NCBI GenBank assembly: GCA_015689685.1
Contig: WVSL01000002.1
Coordinates: forward strand, 248,001 to 312,000
DNA from: Rhodobacterales bacterium HKCCE2091
Lineage (GTDB): Bacteria; Pseudomonadota; Alphaproteobacteria; Rhodobacterales; Rhodobacteraceae
DNA: 64,000 nt
Direction of reading: 5' to 3'
In this document: one piece after another, positions 1 through 8,156 of the stretch
Position numbering within the stretch: the first letter of the stretch is position 1
Layout: each line of letters starts with the position of its first letter
The notes under the pieces: generated by a model
The model's input: the letters and a program-made list of their open reading frames with translations, nothing else
Told to the model about the DNA's origin: nothing
Database searches by the model: none
Position numbers and translations under genes: made by a program

Positions 1-204
1 TTCGGTGGCCGGGGCGAGATCGTCGCCGCGCTCGGCATGTCGGTGCCGCAGTTCCGGTTCACCGAGGACCTGCGGAAGCGGATCATCCCCGAGGTCGTGA
101 AGTCCGCGAATACCGTGTCGCGGGCGATCGGTGGCCGCACAACGATACCCGAAGGGACGCCGCCACCCGCCGCGAGCGATGCCGCGTGGACACCAAGCGA
201 CTGA
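1..204 (+). CDS. IclR-family transcriptional regulator, C-terminal end (5' partial)
   Basis: Reading from base 1 gives 67 residues before a TGA at 202-204. The segment RGEIVAALGMSVPQFRF, followed by a helix containing IIPEVVKSANTVSRAIGG, matches the C-terminal end of the IclR effector-binding domain, where such proteins read 'G.vvaAlsvs.p..R' and end in a helix with 'isr.lG'. The N-terminal wHTH and most of the effector domain lie upstream of the window. The last 19 bases overlap the start of the LysR gene, so the two regulators are probably co-transcribed and translationally coupled. The family call is by recognition of the C-terminal pattern only. Confidence 0.6.
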   Translation, partial: FGGRGEIVAALGMSVPQFRFTEDLRKRIIPEVVKSANTVSRAIGGRTTIPEGTPPPAASDAAWTPSD

Positions 205-1055
205 GATACTTCCTCTGCGTCGTCGATGAGGGCAGCATGTCGAAGGCGGCTGCCCGGCTCGGACTCGCGCAACCGGCGATAAGCCAGCAAATGCAGGTGC
301 TGGAGACCGAGATGTCGGCCACCCTGCTCGTTCGCAGCCCGACGGGGGTGACACCGACCCGGGAGGGCCTGATCCTCTACAGCCGCGCCTCGCAACTCGT
401 GAACGATCTCGAGCGCACCCGCGCAGAGATCGCCGCACCGTCCGCCGCCGCGCCGACAGTGGCGACGATCGGCTTCGCGCAGAGCGCCGGTTGGCGGATC
501 GGCCCCCCGCTGCTGACGACGTTGATCAAGGATCATCCCAGCATACGCCTTCGGATCCTCGAAGCCGGGAGCATGACCCTTCTGGATCACCTGCGACACG
601 GCGTTTGCGAACTCGCCGTCCTTCCCCGGTTTCTCGGGATGCCGGGCCTCAGGACGGAGCTCCTGTACCGCGAGGACCTCGTGCTCTTCGCCCCCGCCGC
701 CTGGGCATTGCCCGACCGCACCGGTTTCGACGCCGTAGCGGGGCTTCCGCTGGTCATGGCCACGTCCCCCCATGCCACCCGCTCGATTGTCGAGGCGCAA
801 TTCGCCCAGTCCGGACGCGCGCCTGACATCGTGGCAGAAGTGGATTCCCTCGGCACCGTCCGCCAGATCGTCCGCGACGGGCTCGCAGCGACGATCCTTC
901 CGGCTTCTGCCATCTCCGAACACCCGGCGATTTCCCGAACGTCGCTGGAACCCGCGCTGCGCCGCCCGATGTTCATCTACTGGCAGGACACGCGACCGGA
1001 CCTCGGGATGATCGCGGGCATGATCCGCGATATCGCGGGCGAAGACGGGGCATAG
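186..1055 (+). CDS. LysR-family transcriptional regulator
   Basis: This 289-residue protein has an N-terminal winged HTH (about residues 1-60, with EGSMSKAAARLGLAQPAISQQ typical of LysR helices 2-3) and a C-terminal periplasmic-binding-protein-like effector domain (about 90-289). The length is normal for the family. The start is the GTG at 186, inside the end of the upstream IclR gene, because the LysR N-terminus MDTKRLRYF begins exactly there. It lies 88 bp upstream of, and parallel to, the P450 gene, so it may regulate that gene or activate in response to an aromatic or acid effector. The effector is unknown. Confidence 0.85.
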   Translation: MDTKRLRYFLCVVDEGSMSKAAARLGLAQPAISQQMQVLETEMSATLLVRSPTGVTPTREGLILYSRASQLVNDLERTRAEIAAPSAAAPTVATIGFAQSAGWRIGPPLLTTLIKDHPSIRLRILEAGSMTLLDHLRHGVCELAVLPRFLGMPGLRTELLYREDLVLFAPAAWALPDRTGFDAVAGLPLVMATSPHATRSIVEAQFAQSGRAPDIVAEVDSLGTVRQIVRDGLAATILPASAISEHPAISRTSLEPALRRPMFIYWQDTRPDLGMIAGMIRDIAGEDGA

Positions 1056-1143
1056 ACTTCGCTTATACCGGGATACCGCTTCCGTAGTTCCCGCGTTCCG
1101 GCCCCCTTGCTACCCTGACCGAGAGGGAAACGGAGGCACCCCC

Positions 1144-2322
1144 ATGACCAATGAAACGCCGGACTGGGATCCGGAGATCCTGCGCCCGTTCGCAGAGCGG
1201 ATGGACCTCTACGACGATCTCAGGCAGCGCTGCCCGGTCGCCCTTTCCAAGGATGGCCGCACCGGCAGACGGGTCTGGTCCCTGATGCGCCACGCCGACA
1301 TCCAGTCGGCGGTCCGCGACACCGACCGGTTTTCCAACGGCAAGCGGCTACGGCTCGACGGCCGGAGGCCGCCGCTCGAATCCGACCCACCTGAGCACAC
1401 CCGGTTCCGCCGCATCCTGCAGTCCTTCTTCACGCCGAAGCGGATGGAGGCGTTCCGGCCGGTTTCGGAGGCGCTGGCAGACGACTTGCTCGCCACGGTC
1501 CACGCCTCTGGCGGAGGCGATCTCGCCGTCGAGGTCGCGCGCCCCCTGCCCGCCCAGGTGCTTCTGACGCTGCTCGGGCAACCGAAAGAGGATTGGGAGG
1601 CGATCAAGTCCTGGTCCGACGACCTCCGCCCGCAATCGCTCGACGACGATGCGCAGACGGCAGTTCGCGCAAGCGACGCGAACCTATGGTCCTACAGCCG
1701 CGCGGTGATCGCGGACCGGCAGGCGTCGCCCCGGCCCATAGACAGCGACCCGGTCAGCGCATTGTTGGCAGGCGGCGCGGACAGAGAACCGCTTGACCCG
1801 GATCTCGTGACCGGGACGGTCCGGCTCCTGCTCGCGGCGGGCCACGATTCCACCACGCAGGCCATCGGGATCTGCCTCCACCACCTCGCGACCACGCCCG
1901 AAGACCAGGCAACGCTGAGGGCCGATCCAGCGATGATCCGCGCCGCGGTCGAGGAAATGCTGCGCCTGCGGACCCCCATCGTCGCGATGCCCCGGATCGT
2001 GGCACAAGATACCGACCTCGGCGGTCGGATCCTCGGCGCGGGCGACCGGGTGATGCTGAACTGGGCCTCCGCCAACCGCGACCCCGCCGCCTTCGACAGG
2101 CCCGGCGAGTGTGTTCTGGACCGGCGACCCAACCCTCACATGGTCTTCGGCTCGGGCATCCACACCTGCATCGGCGCCCCCCTTGCCCGACAGGAAATCC
2201 ACGTGGTCCTCGAACGGCTCCTCGCCGCCACGACTTCCTTCACGCTCGACGGCGAACCCGCTATCGCCCGGATGCAGCACTTCGGATACACGAGCCTGCC
2301 CGTTCGGTTGGAAGCCCTGTAA
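1144..2322 (+). CDS. Cytochrome P450
   Basis: A soluble bacterial P450 of 392 residues. The I-helix oxygen-activation motif AAGHDSTT is at about residues 231-238, the K-helix ExxR is in VEEMLRLRTP, and the heme loop FGSGIHTCIGAPLARQ contains the ligand Cys342. It would hydroxylate a small hydrophobic substrate using electrons from a ferredoxin. No redox partner lies beside it; the nearest ferredoxin and reductase are at 37.6-39.1 kb. The ATG at 1144 follows a GGAGGC Shine-Dalgarno sequence. It may belong to the regulon of the preceding LysR gene. The substrate is unknown. Confidence 0.93.
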   Translation: MTNETPDWDPEILRPFAERMDLYDDLRQRCPVALSKDGRTGRRVWSLMRHADIQSAVRDTDRFSNGKRLRLDGRRPPLESDPPEHTRFRRILQSFFTPKRMEAFRPVSEALADDLLATVHASGGGDLAVEVARPLPAQVLLTLLGQPKEDWEAIKSWSDDLRPQSLDDDAQTAVRASDANLWSYSRAVIADRQASPRPIDSDPVSALLAGGADREPLDPDLVTGTVRLLLAAGHDSTTQAIGICLHHLATTPEDQATLRADPAMIRAAVEEMLRLRTPIVAMPRIVAQDTDLGGRILGAGDRVMLNWASANRDPAAFDRPGECVLDRRPNPHMVFGSGIHTCIGAPLARQEIHVVLERLLAATTSFTLDGEPAIARMQHFGYTSLPVRLEAL

Positions 2323-2687
2323 GCGCTTCGTTCAGGGGCAACGGGCTTCGGGATGGCGGTGGTCAGGCGGTTACGAAGTGGGACGAGGTCTCACTCGTAC
2401 CGCGCCTCAAGCGACGCGGCGCGTCTCTACCGATACGACCTCATCCGCGAAGCAACCGGCCTGAGTTCGTATGCAAGAACCGCCTGCGAGAAATGATGAT
2501 CGGGGAAGTAATATAGATATCTATTGACTGCCGCAAAGATCTGCTCCACGCTCACTTAATAAACCAAGTTGTATAAGTGAGCGTTCAGAGTCGACGCATG
2601 GGAGGGCCGGGGGTGGCGCTGCGACGACTCAGGGATCGTTTGACGAAGCGATGAAGGTTCAACGGGGCGATCAAGGGAGGATCCAAG
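2323..2687. promoter_or_regulatory. 365-bp intergenic region upstream of the TRAP operon
   Basis: No convincing coding sequence is seen here. The right half is AT-rich compared with its surroundings (around 2505-2580) and contains a perfect inverted repeat described separately. It must contain the promoter of the operon starting at 2688, whose ATG is preceded by a GGGAGGA Shine-Dalgarno sequence. No consensus sigma-70 boxes stand out. Confidence 0.6.
2548..2584. promoter_or_regulatory. Perfect 11-bp inverted repeat upstream of dctP
   Basis: ACGCTCACTTA (2548-2558) is repeated in inverted orientation as TAAGTGAGCGT (2574-2584) around a 15-nt AT-rich centre. It ends 103 bp before the dctP ATG. 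There is no following T-run, so it is less likely to be an intrinsic terminator and more likely an operator for a dimeric regulator. The nearby GntR-type regulator (9375-10091) is one candidate. Function is inferred from symmetry and position only. Confidence 0.5.
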
Positions 2688-3797
2688 ATGACAAGCAAGG
2701 GAAGTATTGCGCTCACCGTGTCGGCGCTGGTGCTGGCTGCCGCACCGATGAGTCTGCACGCACAGGGCGTTTTCGGAGTTATCACGAGCGAACAAAGCGC
2801 CATTACGGATAGCGTCAGGGCGTGGCTCGACGGGGTCAACGAACGGCTTGAAGGCGGATACGAGTACAATCTCGTCGCCGGCGGCGCACTGATTGGATCC
2901 GGCACCGAGATCCCGGGGTTCCAGGATGGGCTCGTCGATGGCGGCATGGTTTCGGTGCTGTATGCGGGCGCGGAACTGCCGGTCATCAACATGCTCGCCA
3001 ACGCCAGTCTCCTCGTGGATGACAGCCGGGCGGGAGGGGCGGCTTTCGCCGAGACCGTCCTGCTGAACTGCGAGACCTGTCTCGACGAACTGATCGAGAA
3101 CAACATCATGCCGATCGGCCCCTACGCGACCAGTCCCTACAGCCTGTTCTGCCGGGAACCGGTGGAGTCGGTAGCGGACCTGGAAGGCCGCACCGTCCGC
3201 GCGCGTGGCGTGCTCGGCGAACTTGCGGCCCGCATGGGGGCTGTCCCGGTCAACCTGGGCGTTTCGGAGATCTACGAGGGCCTTCAGCGCGGACAGCTTG
3301 ATTGCACGGTGTTTTCCGCCGGGGCGGCGACCGCATACTCCTACGAGGACGTCGCGCCCCACATCGTGAATCTGGCCGCGGGGCCGGTGACCGGACCGAC
3401 CGCGATGTCCCTCCGTTACGACCTCTGGGAGTCGATGGACACGGCGACCCGGCAGGCCTTCGTCGATGCGGCACCGGCCGCGGCAACGGTCGGCATCTAC
3501 GGCTACTACAACGAGGACCTGGAGGTTCTCGGCAATCCCGACGCCTACGGTGTGACTGTCGTCGAGCCGAGCGAGGAGATGCAGGCACTCATCGACGAGG
3601 TCACCCAGGAAAGCATCGAACTGGTGCTCGAGGAGGCGTCCGAGCGCGGCGTGGAGGATCCCGAAGGGATCATGAACGTCTACCGCGAGACGCTTGCGAA
3701 GTGGGAAGGCATCCTCGAAGAGATCGGGGATGACGAAGAGGCGTACACCGCGGCGCTTCAGTCGGAGATCTACGACAACTTCCCGATCGATCGGTGA
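2688..3797 (+). CDS. dctP: TRAP transporter solute-binding protein (DctP family)
   Basis: This is the periplasmic receptor of a tripartite ATP-independent importer for organic acids, 369 residues long. A Sec signal peptide covers residues 1-25, with a hydrophobic core ALTVSALVLAAAPM and cleavage after LHA. The segment VADLEGRTVRARG followed by EIYEGLQRGQLDC is the characteristic DctP region that carries the carboxylate-binding arginine. It is the first gene of an operon continuing with the small and large membrane subunits, a CoA-transferase and two acyl-CoA dehydrogenases. The cargo is therefore probably the carboxylic acid that the cluster degrades. A strong hairpin follows the gene. Confidence 0.93.
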   Translation: MTSKGSIALTVSALVLAAAPMSLHAQGVFGVITSEQSAITDSVRAWLDGVNERLEGGYEYNLVAGGALIGSGTEIPGFQDGLVDGGMVSVLYAGAELPVINMLANASLLVDDSRAGGAAFAETVLLNCETCLDELIENNIMPIGPYATSPYSLFCREPVESVADLEGRTVRARGVLGELAARMGAVPVNLGVSEIYEGLQRGQLDCTVFSAGAATAYSYEDVAPHIVNLAAGPVTGPTAMSLRYDLWESMDTATRQAFVDAAPAAATVGIYGYYNEDLEVLGNPDAYGVTVVEPSEEMQALIDEVTQESIELVLEEASERGVEDPEGIMNVYRETLAKWEGILEEIGDDEEAYTAALQSEIYDNFPIDR

Positions 3798-3810
3798 AGC
3801 TGATCAGGTC

Positions 3811-3837
3811 TTGCCGGGGGCTGAGTGCCCCCGGCAA
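3811..3837 (+). other. Intercistronic stem-loop between dctP and dctQ
   Basis: TTGCCGGGGG (3811-3820) pairs perfectly with CCCCCGGCAA (3828-3837) across a 7-nt loop. No U-run follows. A structure of this kind just after a binding-protein gene usually protects the upstream mRNA or partly attenuates transcription, giving more receptor than membrane subunits. Confidence 0.75.
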
Positions 3838-3873
3838 CACTGCCGACACCAATTCCTGAGATCGGACGAAGTC

Positions 3874-4392
3874 ATGTCACACAGACTGGCAGACCTTGCC
3901 GCGTGGTTGGCCAAGGCGCTCATGGTGATCGCCATCGTTGCGACGGTCCTGATGACCGGACACGTTCTGGCAGACGTCACCGCCCGCTATTTCTTCAACT
4001 CTCCTCTTCCGGGAACGCTGGAAATCGCGACCCACTACTACCTGATCCCGATGACGTTCCTGCCGCTCGCCGCCGTCGAACTGCACCGCGAGCACATCGT
4101 GGTCGAGGCGTTCACGCACTTTCTGCCCGACGCCTGGAACACGGTCCTCGACGTCGTGGTTCGGCTGATCTGCCTTGCGGTCCTGATCCTTTTTACGTGG
4201 CGAACGGGTCTCGAGGCCATGGACAGCACCGCCCACAACGAGGAATACACAGCGATCTTCTTCGACGTCCCGGTCTGGCCGGCCCGTTGGGTGCTTCCGC
4301 TGTCATTCGCAGCCTTCGCCCTCGCGCTTCTGTCGAACCTGCTTCGTCCTCCCCCGCCGGCGGACGATCCGTTCCTGGAAGAAGGTGTCTGA
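3874..4392 (+). CDS. dctQ: TRAP transporter small permease subunit (DctQ family)
   Basis: This 172-residue integral membrane protein has four predicted transmembrane segments (hydrophobic stretches near residues 15-37, 48-66, 88-110 and 130-152), the normal DctQ layout and length. It associates with the DctM subunit. The reading frame is open far upstream, but the ATG at 3874 (MSHRLADLAAWLAKALM) gives the standard N-terminus and lies after the dctP hairpin. Its stop is 3 nt before the dctM start, indicating tight co-translation. The Shine-Dalgarno sequence is weak. Confidence 0.88.
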   Translation: MSHRLADLAAWLAKALMVIAIVATVLMTGHVLADVTARYFFNSPLPGTLEIATHYYLIPMTFLPLAAVELHREHIVVEAFTHFLPDAWNTVLDVVVRLICLAVLILFTWRTGLEAMDSTAHNEEYTAIFFDVPVWPARWVLPLSFAAFALALLSNLLRPPPPADDPFLEEGV

Positions 4393-4395
4393 CCG

Positions 4396-5706
4396 ATGTC
4401 CGCGTTTGAAATCGGCGGTCTTGGCATCGCCCTCATGCTCGCGCTGCTGGCGTTGCGTATCCCGGTCGCGTTCGGGCTTCTGATCTCCGCGATGGTCGGG
4501 CTCTTTCTCCTTCGGGGCCCCCGCGCCGTGTTCTCGACGCTGGAGAGGGTTCCGTTCGAATTCGCGACCCACTGGACACTGTCCGCGGTGCCCATGTTCC
4601 TTCTGATGGGAACCATCGCGGGCAAGTCGGGCATGACAGGTTCGCTCTACCAGGCGATGCGATTGTGGCTCGGGTGGCTGCCGGGTGGACTCGCCGTGGC
4701 GACGAACTTCGCCGGGGCGGGCTTTGCCGCGGCCTGCGGATCGAGCCTTGCGACCACCGCCTCGATGGGTCGGCTCGCCGTGCCCGAGATGCTGCGCGCA
4801 GGCTACAACCCCGCACTCGCCACGGGCTGCGCAGCGGCCGTCGGCACGCTCGGCGCGCTGATCCCTCCGAGCATCATCATGGTACTGTACGCCGTGTTCG
4901 CCGAGGTATCCGTGGGCAAGATGCTGCTCGCCGGTGTCGGGCCGGGCCTGCTGACCGCCGCGATCTACGCCGCACTCATCATCGCGCGGTGCACTGCCGA
5001 TCCGTCGCTGGCCCCGAAGATCGACCTTTCGACCGTGACACGTCAGGAACGGCTGCGGGCGCTGGCGCAGGTCTGGCCGATCCCCGTGCTCGCGCTCGGC
5101 GTCATCGGCGGCATCTACCTCGGGATAGCCACGCCGACCGAGGCCGGGGCCATCGGCGCCGTGCTTGCCGCGCTTATTGCGGCGGCGATGGGCAACCTGA
5201 CCTGGAAGGGCCTCTGGGAAAGCATCGCGGAGGCCTTGCGCAGCACGGCCATGATCCTGTTCATCGCGGTCTGCGCCATCGTCTTTTCCCGCTTCATGGC
5301 CGTCAGCGGCTTTCCGCGAGAACTGTCGAACCTGGTGACGGACTGGGCCGTCGGGCCGCTTTCGGTGATCGTGGTGATCTGCGCCATCATCTTCGTGATG
5401 GGCTGCTTCCTCGACACGCTCGGGATCATGTTGCTGACGCTGCCGATCTTCCTGCCGATCCTGACCTCTTACGGGATCGACGAGATCTGGATCGGGGTGA
5501 TCATCGTCAAGATGCTCGAGATCGGCCTGCTCACCCCGCCACTCGGGATGAACGTCTTCATCCTGAAAGGGGTGGTCGGGAACGCGGTTCCGCTCGGAAC
5601 GATCTTCCGCGGTGTCGGCTGGATGCTGGTGGCGGAGGTGATCATCATGGCGCTGCTCATCGCTTTCCCCGCCATCACGCTGTTCCTGCCATCACTGATG
5701 AACTGA
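4396..5706 (+). CDS. dctM: TRAP transporter large permease subunit (DctM family)
   Basis: A 436-residue, very hydrophobic protein with about 12 membrane segments and typical DctM length. Family hallmarks include GCAAAVGTLGALIPPSIIMVLYAVFAE and the C-terminal PPLGMNVFILKGVVG. It is the sodium-coupled translocation subunit of the importer encoded with the two preceding genes. The next gene, a CoA-transferase, begins 26 bp downstream, linking uptake with activation of the acid. Confidence 0.93.
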   Translation: MSAFEIGGLGIALMLALLALRIPVAFGLLISAMVGLFLLRGPRAVFSTLERVPFEFATHWTLSAVPMFLLMGTIAGKSGMTGSLYQAMRLWLGWLPGGLAVATNFAGAGFAAACGSSLATTASMGRLAVPEMLRAGYNPALATGCAAAVGTLGALIPPSIIMVLYAVFAEVSVGKMLLAGVGPGLLTAAIYAALIIARCTADPSLAPKIDLSTVTRQERLRALAQVWPIPVLALGVIGGIYLGIATPTEAGAIGAVLAALIAAAMGNLTWKGLWESIAEALRSTAMILFIAVCAIVFSRFMAVSGFPRELSNLVTDWAVGPLSVIVVICAIIFVMGCFLDTLGIMLLTLPIFLPILTSYGIDEIWIGVIIVKMLEIGLLTPPLGMNVFILKGVVGNAVPLGTIFRGVGWMLVAEVIIMALLIAFPAITLFLPSLMN

Positions 5707-5731
5707 CCACACGAACGGGACATTCGCTGAC

Positions 5732-6973
5732 ATGACCGAACCGAGCCGGCTTCCTCTGAGCGGCCTTCGAGTCCTCGACCTCGGACGCTTCGTAGCCGCC
5801 CCATTCGCCGCCCAACTGATGGGTGACCTCGGCGCGGAGGTCATCAAGATCGAGCGCCCGGGCACGGGAGACGACATCCGCGCCTACGGCCCGCCGTTCC
5901 TGATGACGACAGAAGGCAAGGTCGAGTCCTCGTACGACTACGTCGCCATGAACCGGAACAAGAAGTCGGTCTGCATCAACTTCACCACGCCCGAGGGCGC
6001 AGCGCTGGTCAAGGAACTCGCGGCCTCCTCCGATGTGCTGATCGAGAATTTCAGGGCCGGGCACCTGAAGCGCTACGGCCTCGGGTTCGAAGACATCCAC
6101 GCGGTCGCGCCGGACCTCGTCTACTGCTCGATCAGCGGTTTCGGCCAGTCCGGCCCCTATGCCCACCGGCCGGCGCTCGACAGCATCTTCCAGGCGATGA
6201 GCGGGCACATGAGCATCAGCGGGGAGGCCGATGGCCCCGCCACCAAGAGCGGTGTCTATATCAGCGACCTTTCGGGCGGGCTCTACAGTGCCTTCGCGAT
6301 CCTCGCGGCCGTGCGCCACCGCGAGGTCAACGAGGGCGGCGGCCAGCATCTCGACATGTCGCTTCTGTCCACTTCGATCTCGCTCCTGACCGCTCACGGG
6401 CAGAAGTATCTGGCGACCGGAAACGTCCCGTTCCGGATGGGCGCGCGGACGCCAGGAAACGCACCTTCGGGAACCTATCGCTGCGCCGACGGTGAGTTCA
6501 TCCTGTCCTGCGGTTCGGACAGCCAGTTCGCAACGCTCACCCGGCTTCTGGGCGATCCGGACAAGGCCTCCGACCCGCGCTTCGCAACACGCGCCGAGCG
6601 CGTCGTGAACTACGACGCGCTGTCGGACTGGATGGGGTCGGTCTTCGTCACGAGGCCACGCGCCGAATGGATCAAGCTTTTCATCTCGAACGGGCTGATG
6701 GCCGCACCGATCAACACACTGGACGAGACCTTCGACGATCCACACGTCAGGCAGTCCGGCATGACCGTGTCGGTGGACCATCCGAACGCCGGCCCGACCA
6801 CCATCCTCGCCAATCCGATCAGGATGTCGGCCACCCCGATCCGGTCCTATGCTTCTCCGCCGGCCCTGGGTCAGCATACCTCGGACGTGCTCCGCTCGGT
6901 TCTCGGCAAGTGCGATGAAGAGATCGCCTCGCTCCGGGCCGCCGGCGCGGTGCAGGACCGGCACAGCGACTGA
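5732..6973 (+). CDS. Family III acyl-CoA transferase (CaiB/BaiF type)
   Basis: This 413-residue enzyme transfers CoA between an acyl-CoA donor and a carboxylic acid. The N-terminal Rossmann-like segment LRVLDLGRFVAAPFAAQLMG, the NRNKKSV loop, the GFGQSGPY segment and GGGQHLDMSL are all present; the last supplies the catalytic aspartate at about residue 208. Its position directly after the TRAP genes suggests it activates the imported acid. It is closely similar in layout to the CoA-transferase at 20976-22232, suggesting paralogues with different substrates or steps. Confidence 0.9.
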   Translation: MTEPSRLPLSGLRVLDLGRFVAAPFAAQLMGDLGAEVIKIERPGTGDDIRAYGPPFLMTTEGKVESSYDYVAMNRNKKSVCINFTTPEGAALVKELAASSDVLIENFRAGHLKRYGLGFEDIHAVAPDLVYCSISGFGQSGPYAHRPALDSIFQAMSGHMSISGEADGPATKSGVYISDLSGGLYSAFAILAAVRHREVNEGGGQHLDMSLLSTSISLLTAHGQKYLATGNVPFRMGARTPGNAPSGTYRCADGEFILSCGSDSQFATLTRLLGDPDKASDPRFATRAERVVNYDALSDWMGSVFVTRPRAEWIKLFISNGLMAAPINTLDETFDDPHVRQSGMTVSVDHPNAGPTTILANPIRMSATPIRSYASPPALGQHTSDVLRSVLGKCDEEIASLRAAGAVQDRHSD

Positions 6974-6986
6974 AGAGAGCCGCGAC

Positions 6987-8153
6987 ATGGACCTCGACCT
7001 CGGAGCCGAATACGAGACGTTTCAGAAACGGGCCGAAGACTTCGCCCGGGGCTGGAACGCCGCCGATGCCGGAGTCCGGGACGCCGAGATCGCGTGGCGG
7101 ATCGAGGCGGCCGAGGCGGGCCTCCTGTATCTCGACGTCCCGCGCGAATACGGCGGCGCTGGTACCGGAGGAGACCCCCTGAAAGACGCGATCGTGCGCC
7201 TCGCGTTCCACCGCGCCGGCGCGCCGCATATCCCGACCGGGGTCGGCACGCGCATGATGGTTCCGACGATCCTGAAACGCGGCACGGAGGCCCAGAAGCA
7301 GCGCTTCGTGCCACCCGCCCTCAGCGGCGCGGAAATCTGGTGTCAGGGATACAGTGAGCCGAATGCCGGCTCCGATCTCGCGTCGCTCCGCACCCGTGCG
7401 GAGCTTTCCGACGGCCAGTGGGTCATCAACGGCTCGAAAATCTGGACCTCGGGGGCGGAAAAGTCGGACTTCATGTTCATCCTGACCCGCACCGAGCCGG
7501 ACGCGCCGAGACATCGCGGCATTTCCTATCTCCTGCTCGATATGCGCCAGGACGGCATCACCATCCGCCCGCTGCGCCAGATGACCGGCGAGGCGGGATT
7601 CAACGAGGTCTTCTTCGACGATGCCCGCACCCCGGAGGACTGGATCGTCGGTGGGCGTGGCGACGGATGGTCTGTTGCCCGTACGACGCTCGGTTTCGAA
7701 CGCACAGCCATCAACGCGCCGTCGGTCATGTTCGACGTGTTGCGCATGATCACCGAGCGTCTCGGCACGATGACCCGCATGGGCAAGCCGCTTCTGGAGG
7801 ACGAAGCCGTGATCGATGCGATCGGCGTCGCGGAGGGCTACGCGATGGCGCACTTGGCCAATGTTCTACGGCAGGTGTCGATGGATCGCGCAGGTCAGGT
7901 CCCGGGAATTGCCGCGACCTGCAACAAGCTTCACGCCACCAATGTCGGGCTGCGACTGGGCGAACTCGCGCAGATGGCCCAGGGGGATGCCGGTCTGACG
8001 GCCCCACCAGAAGGCATGACGCGCGACACTATGGACGACCGCTTCTGGGTGATGCGGGCCCTTGGCGTCACAATCGCGGGGGGCACGTCGAACATCCAGC
8101 GCAACATCATCGCCGAACGCGGTCTCGGCCTTCCGCGCGAAGAGCGGGGGTAG
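6987..8153 (+). CDS. Acyl-CoA dehydrogenase family protein, first of a pair
   Basis: A 388-residue FAD flavoprotein. It shows WCQGYSEPNAGSDLASL (flavin and substrate loop), the central beta domain with NGSKIWTSGAEKSD, and a C-terminal helix ending GGTSNIQRNIIAERGLG. The glutamate of the common YEGT motif is not in that C-terminal position, so a catalytic base elsewhere would be needed. The ATG at 6987 was chosen over longer in-frame starts because it follows the CoA-transferase stop with a GAAGAGAG Shine-Dalgarno sequence. It probably forms a heteromer with the next gene, 3 nt downstream. Confidence 0.9.
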   Translation: MDLDLGAEYETFQKRAEDFARGWNAADAGVRDAEIAWRIEAAEAGLLYLDVPREYGGAGTGGDPLKDAIVRLAFHRAGAPHIPTGVGTRMMVPTILKRGTEAQKQRFVPPALSGAEIWCQGYSEPNAGSDLASLRTRAELSDGQWVINGSKIWTSGAEKSDFMFILTRTEPDAPRHRGISYLLLDMRQDGITIRPLRQMTGEAGFNEVFFDDARTPEDWIVGGRGDGWSVARTTLGFERTAINAPSVMFDVLRMITERLGTMTRMGKPLLEDEAVIDAIGVAEGYAMAHLANVLRQVSMDRAGQVPGIAATCNKLHATNVGLRLGELAQMAQGDAGLTAPPEGMTRDTMDDRFWVMRALGVTIAGGTSNIQRNIIAERGLGLPREERG

Positions 8154-8156
8154 CCC

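Noticed and set aside
5675-6988. 437-codon minus-strand frame across the first CoA-transferase
   Set aside because: It is a shadow of a clear CoA-transferase with catalytic motifs, and shows no domain of its own.
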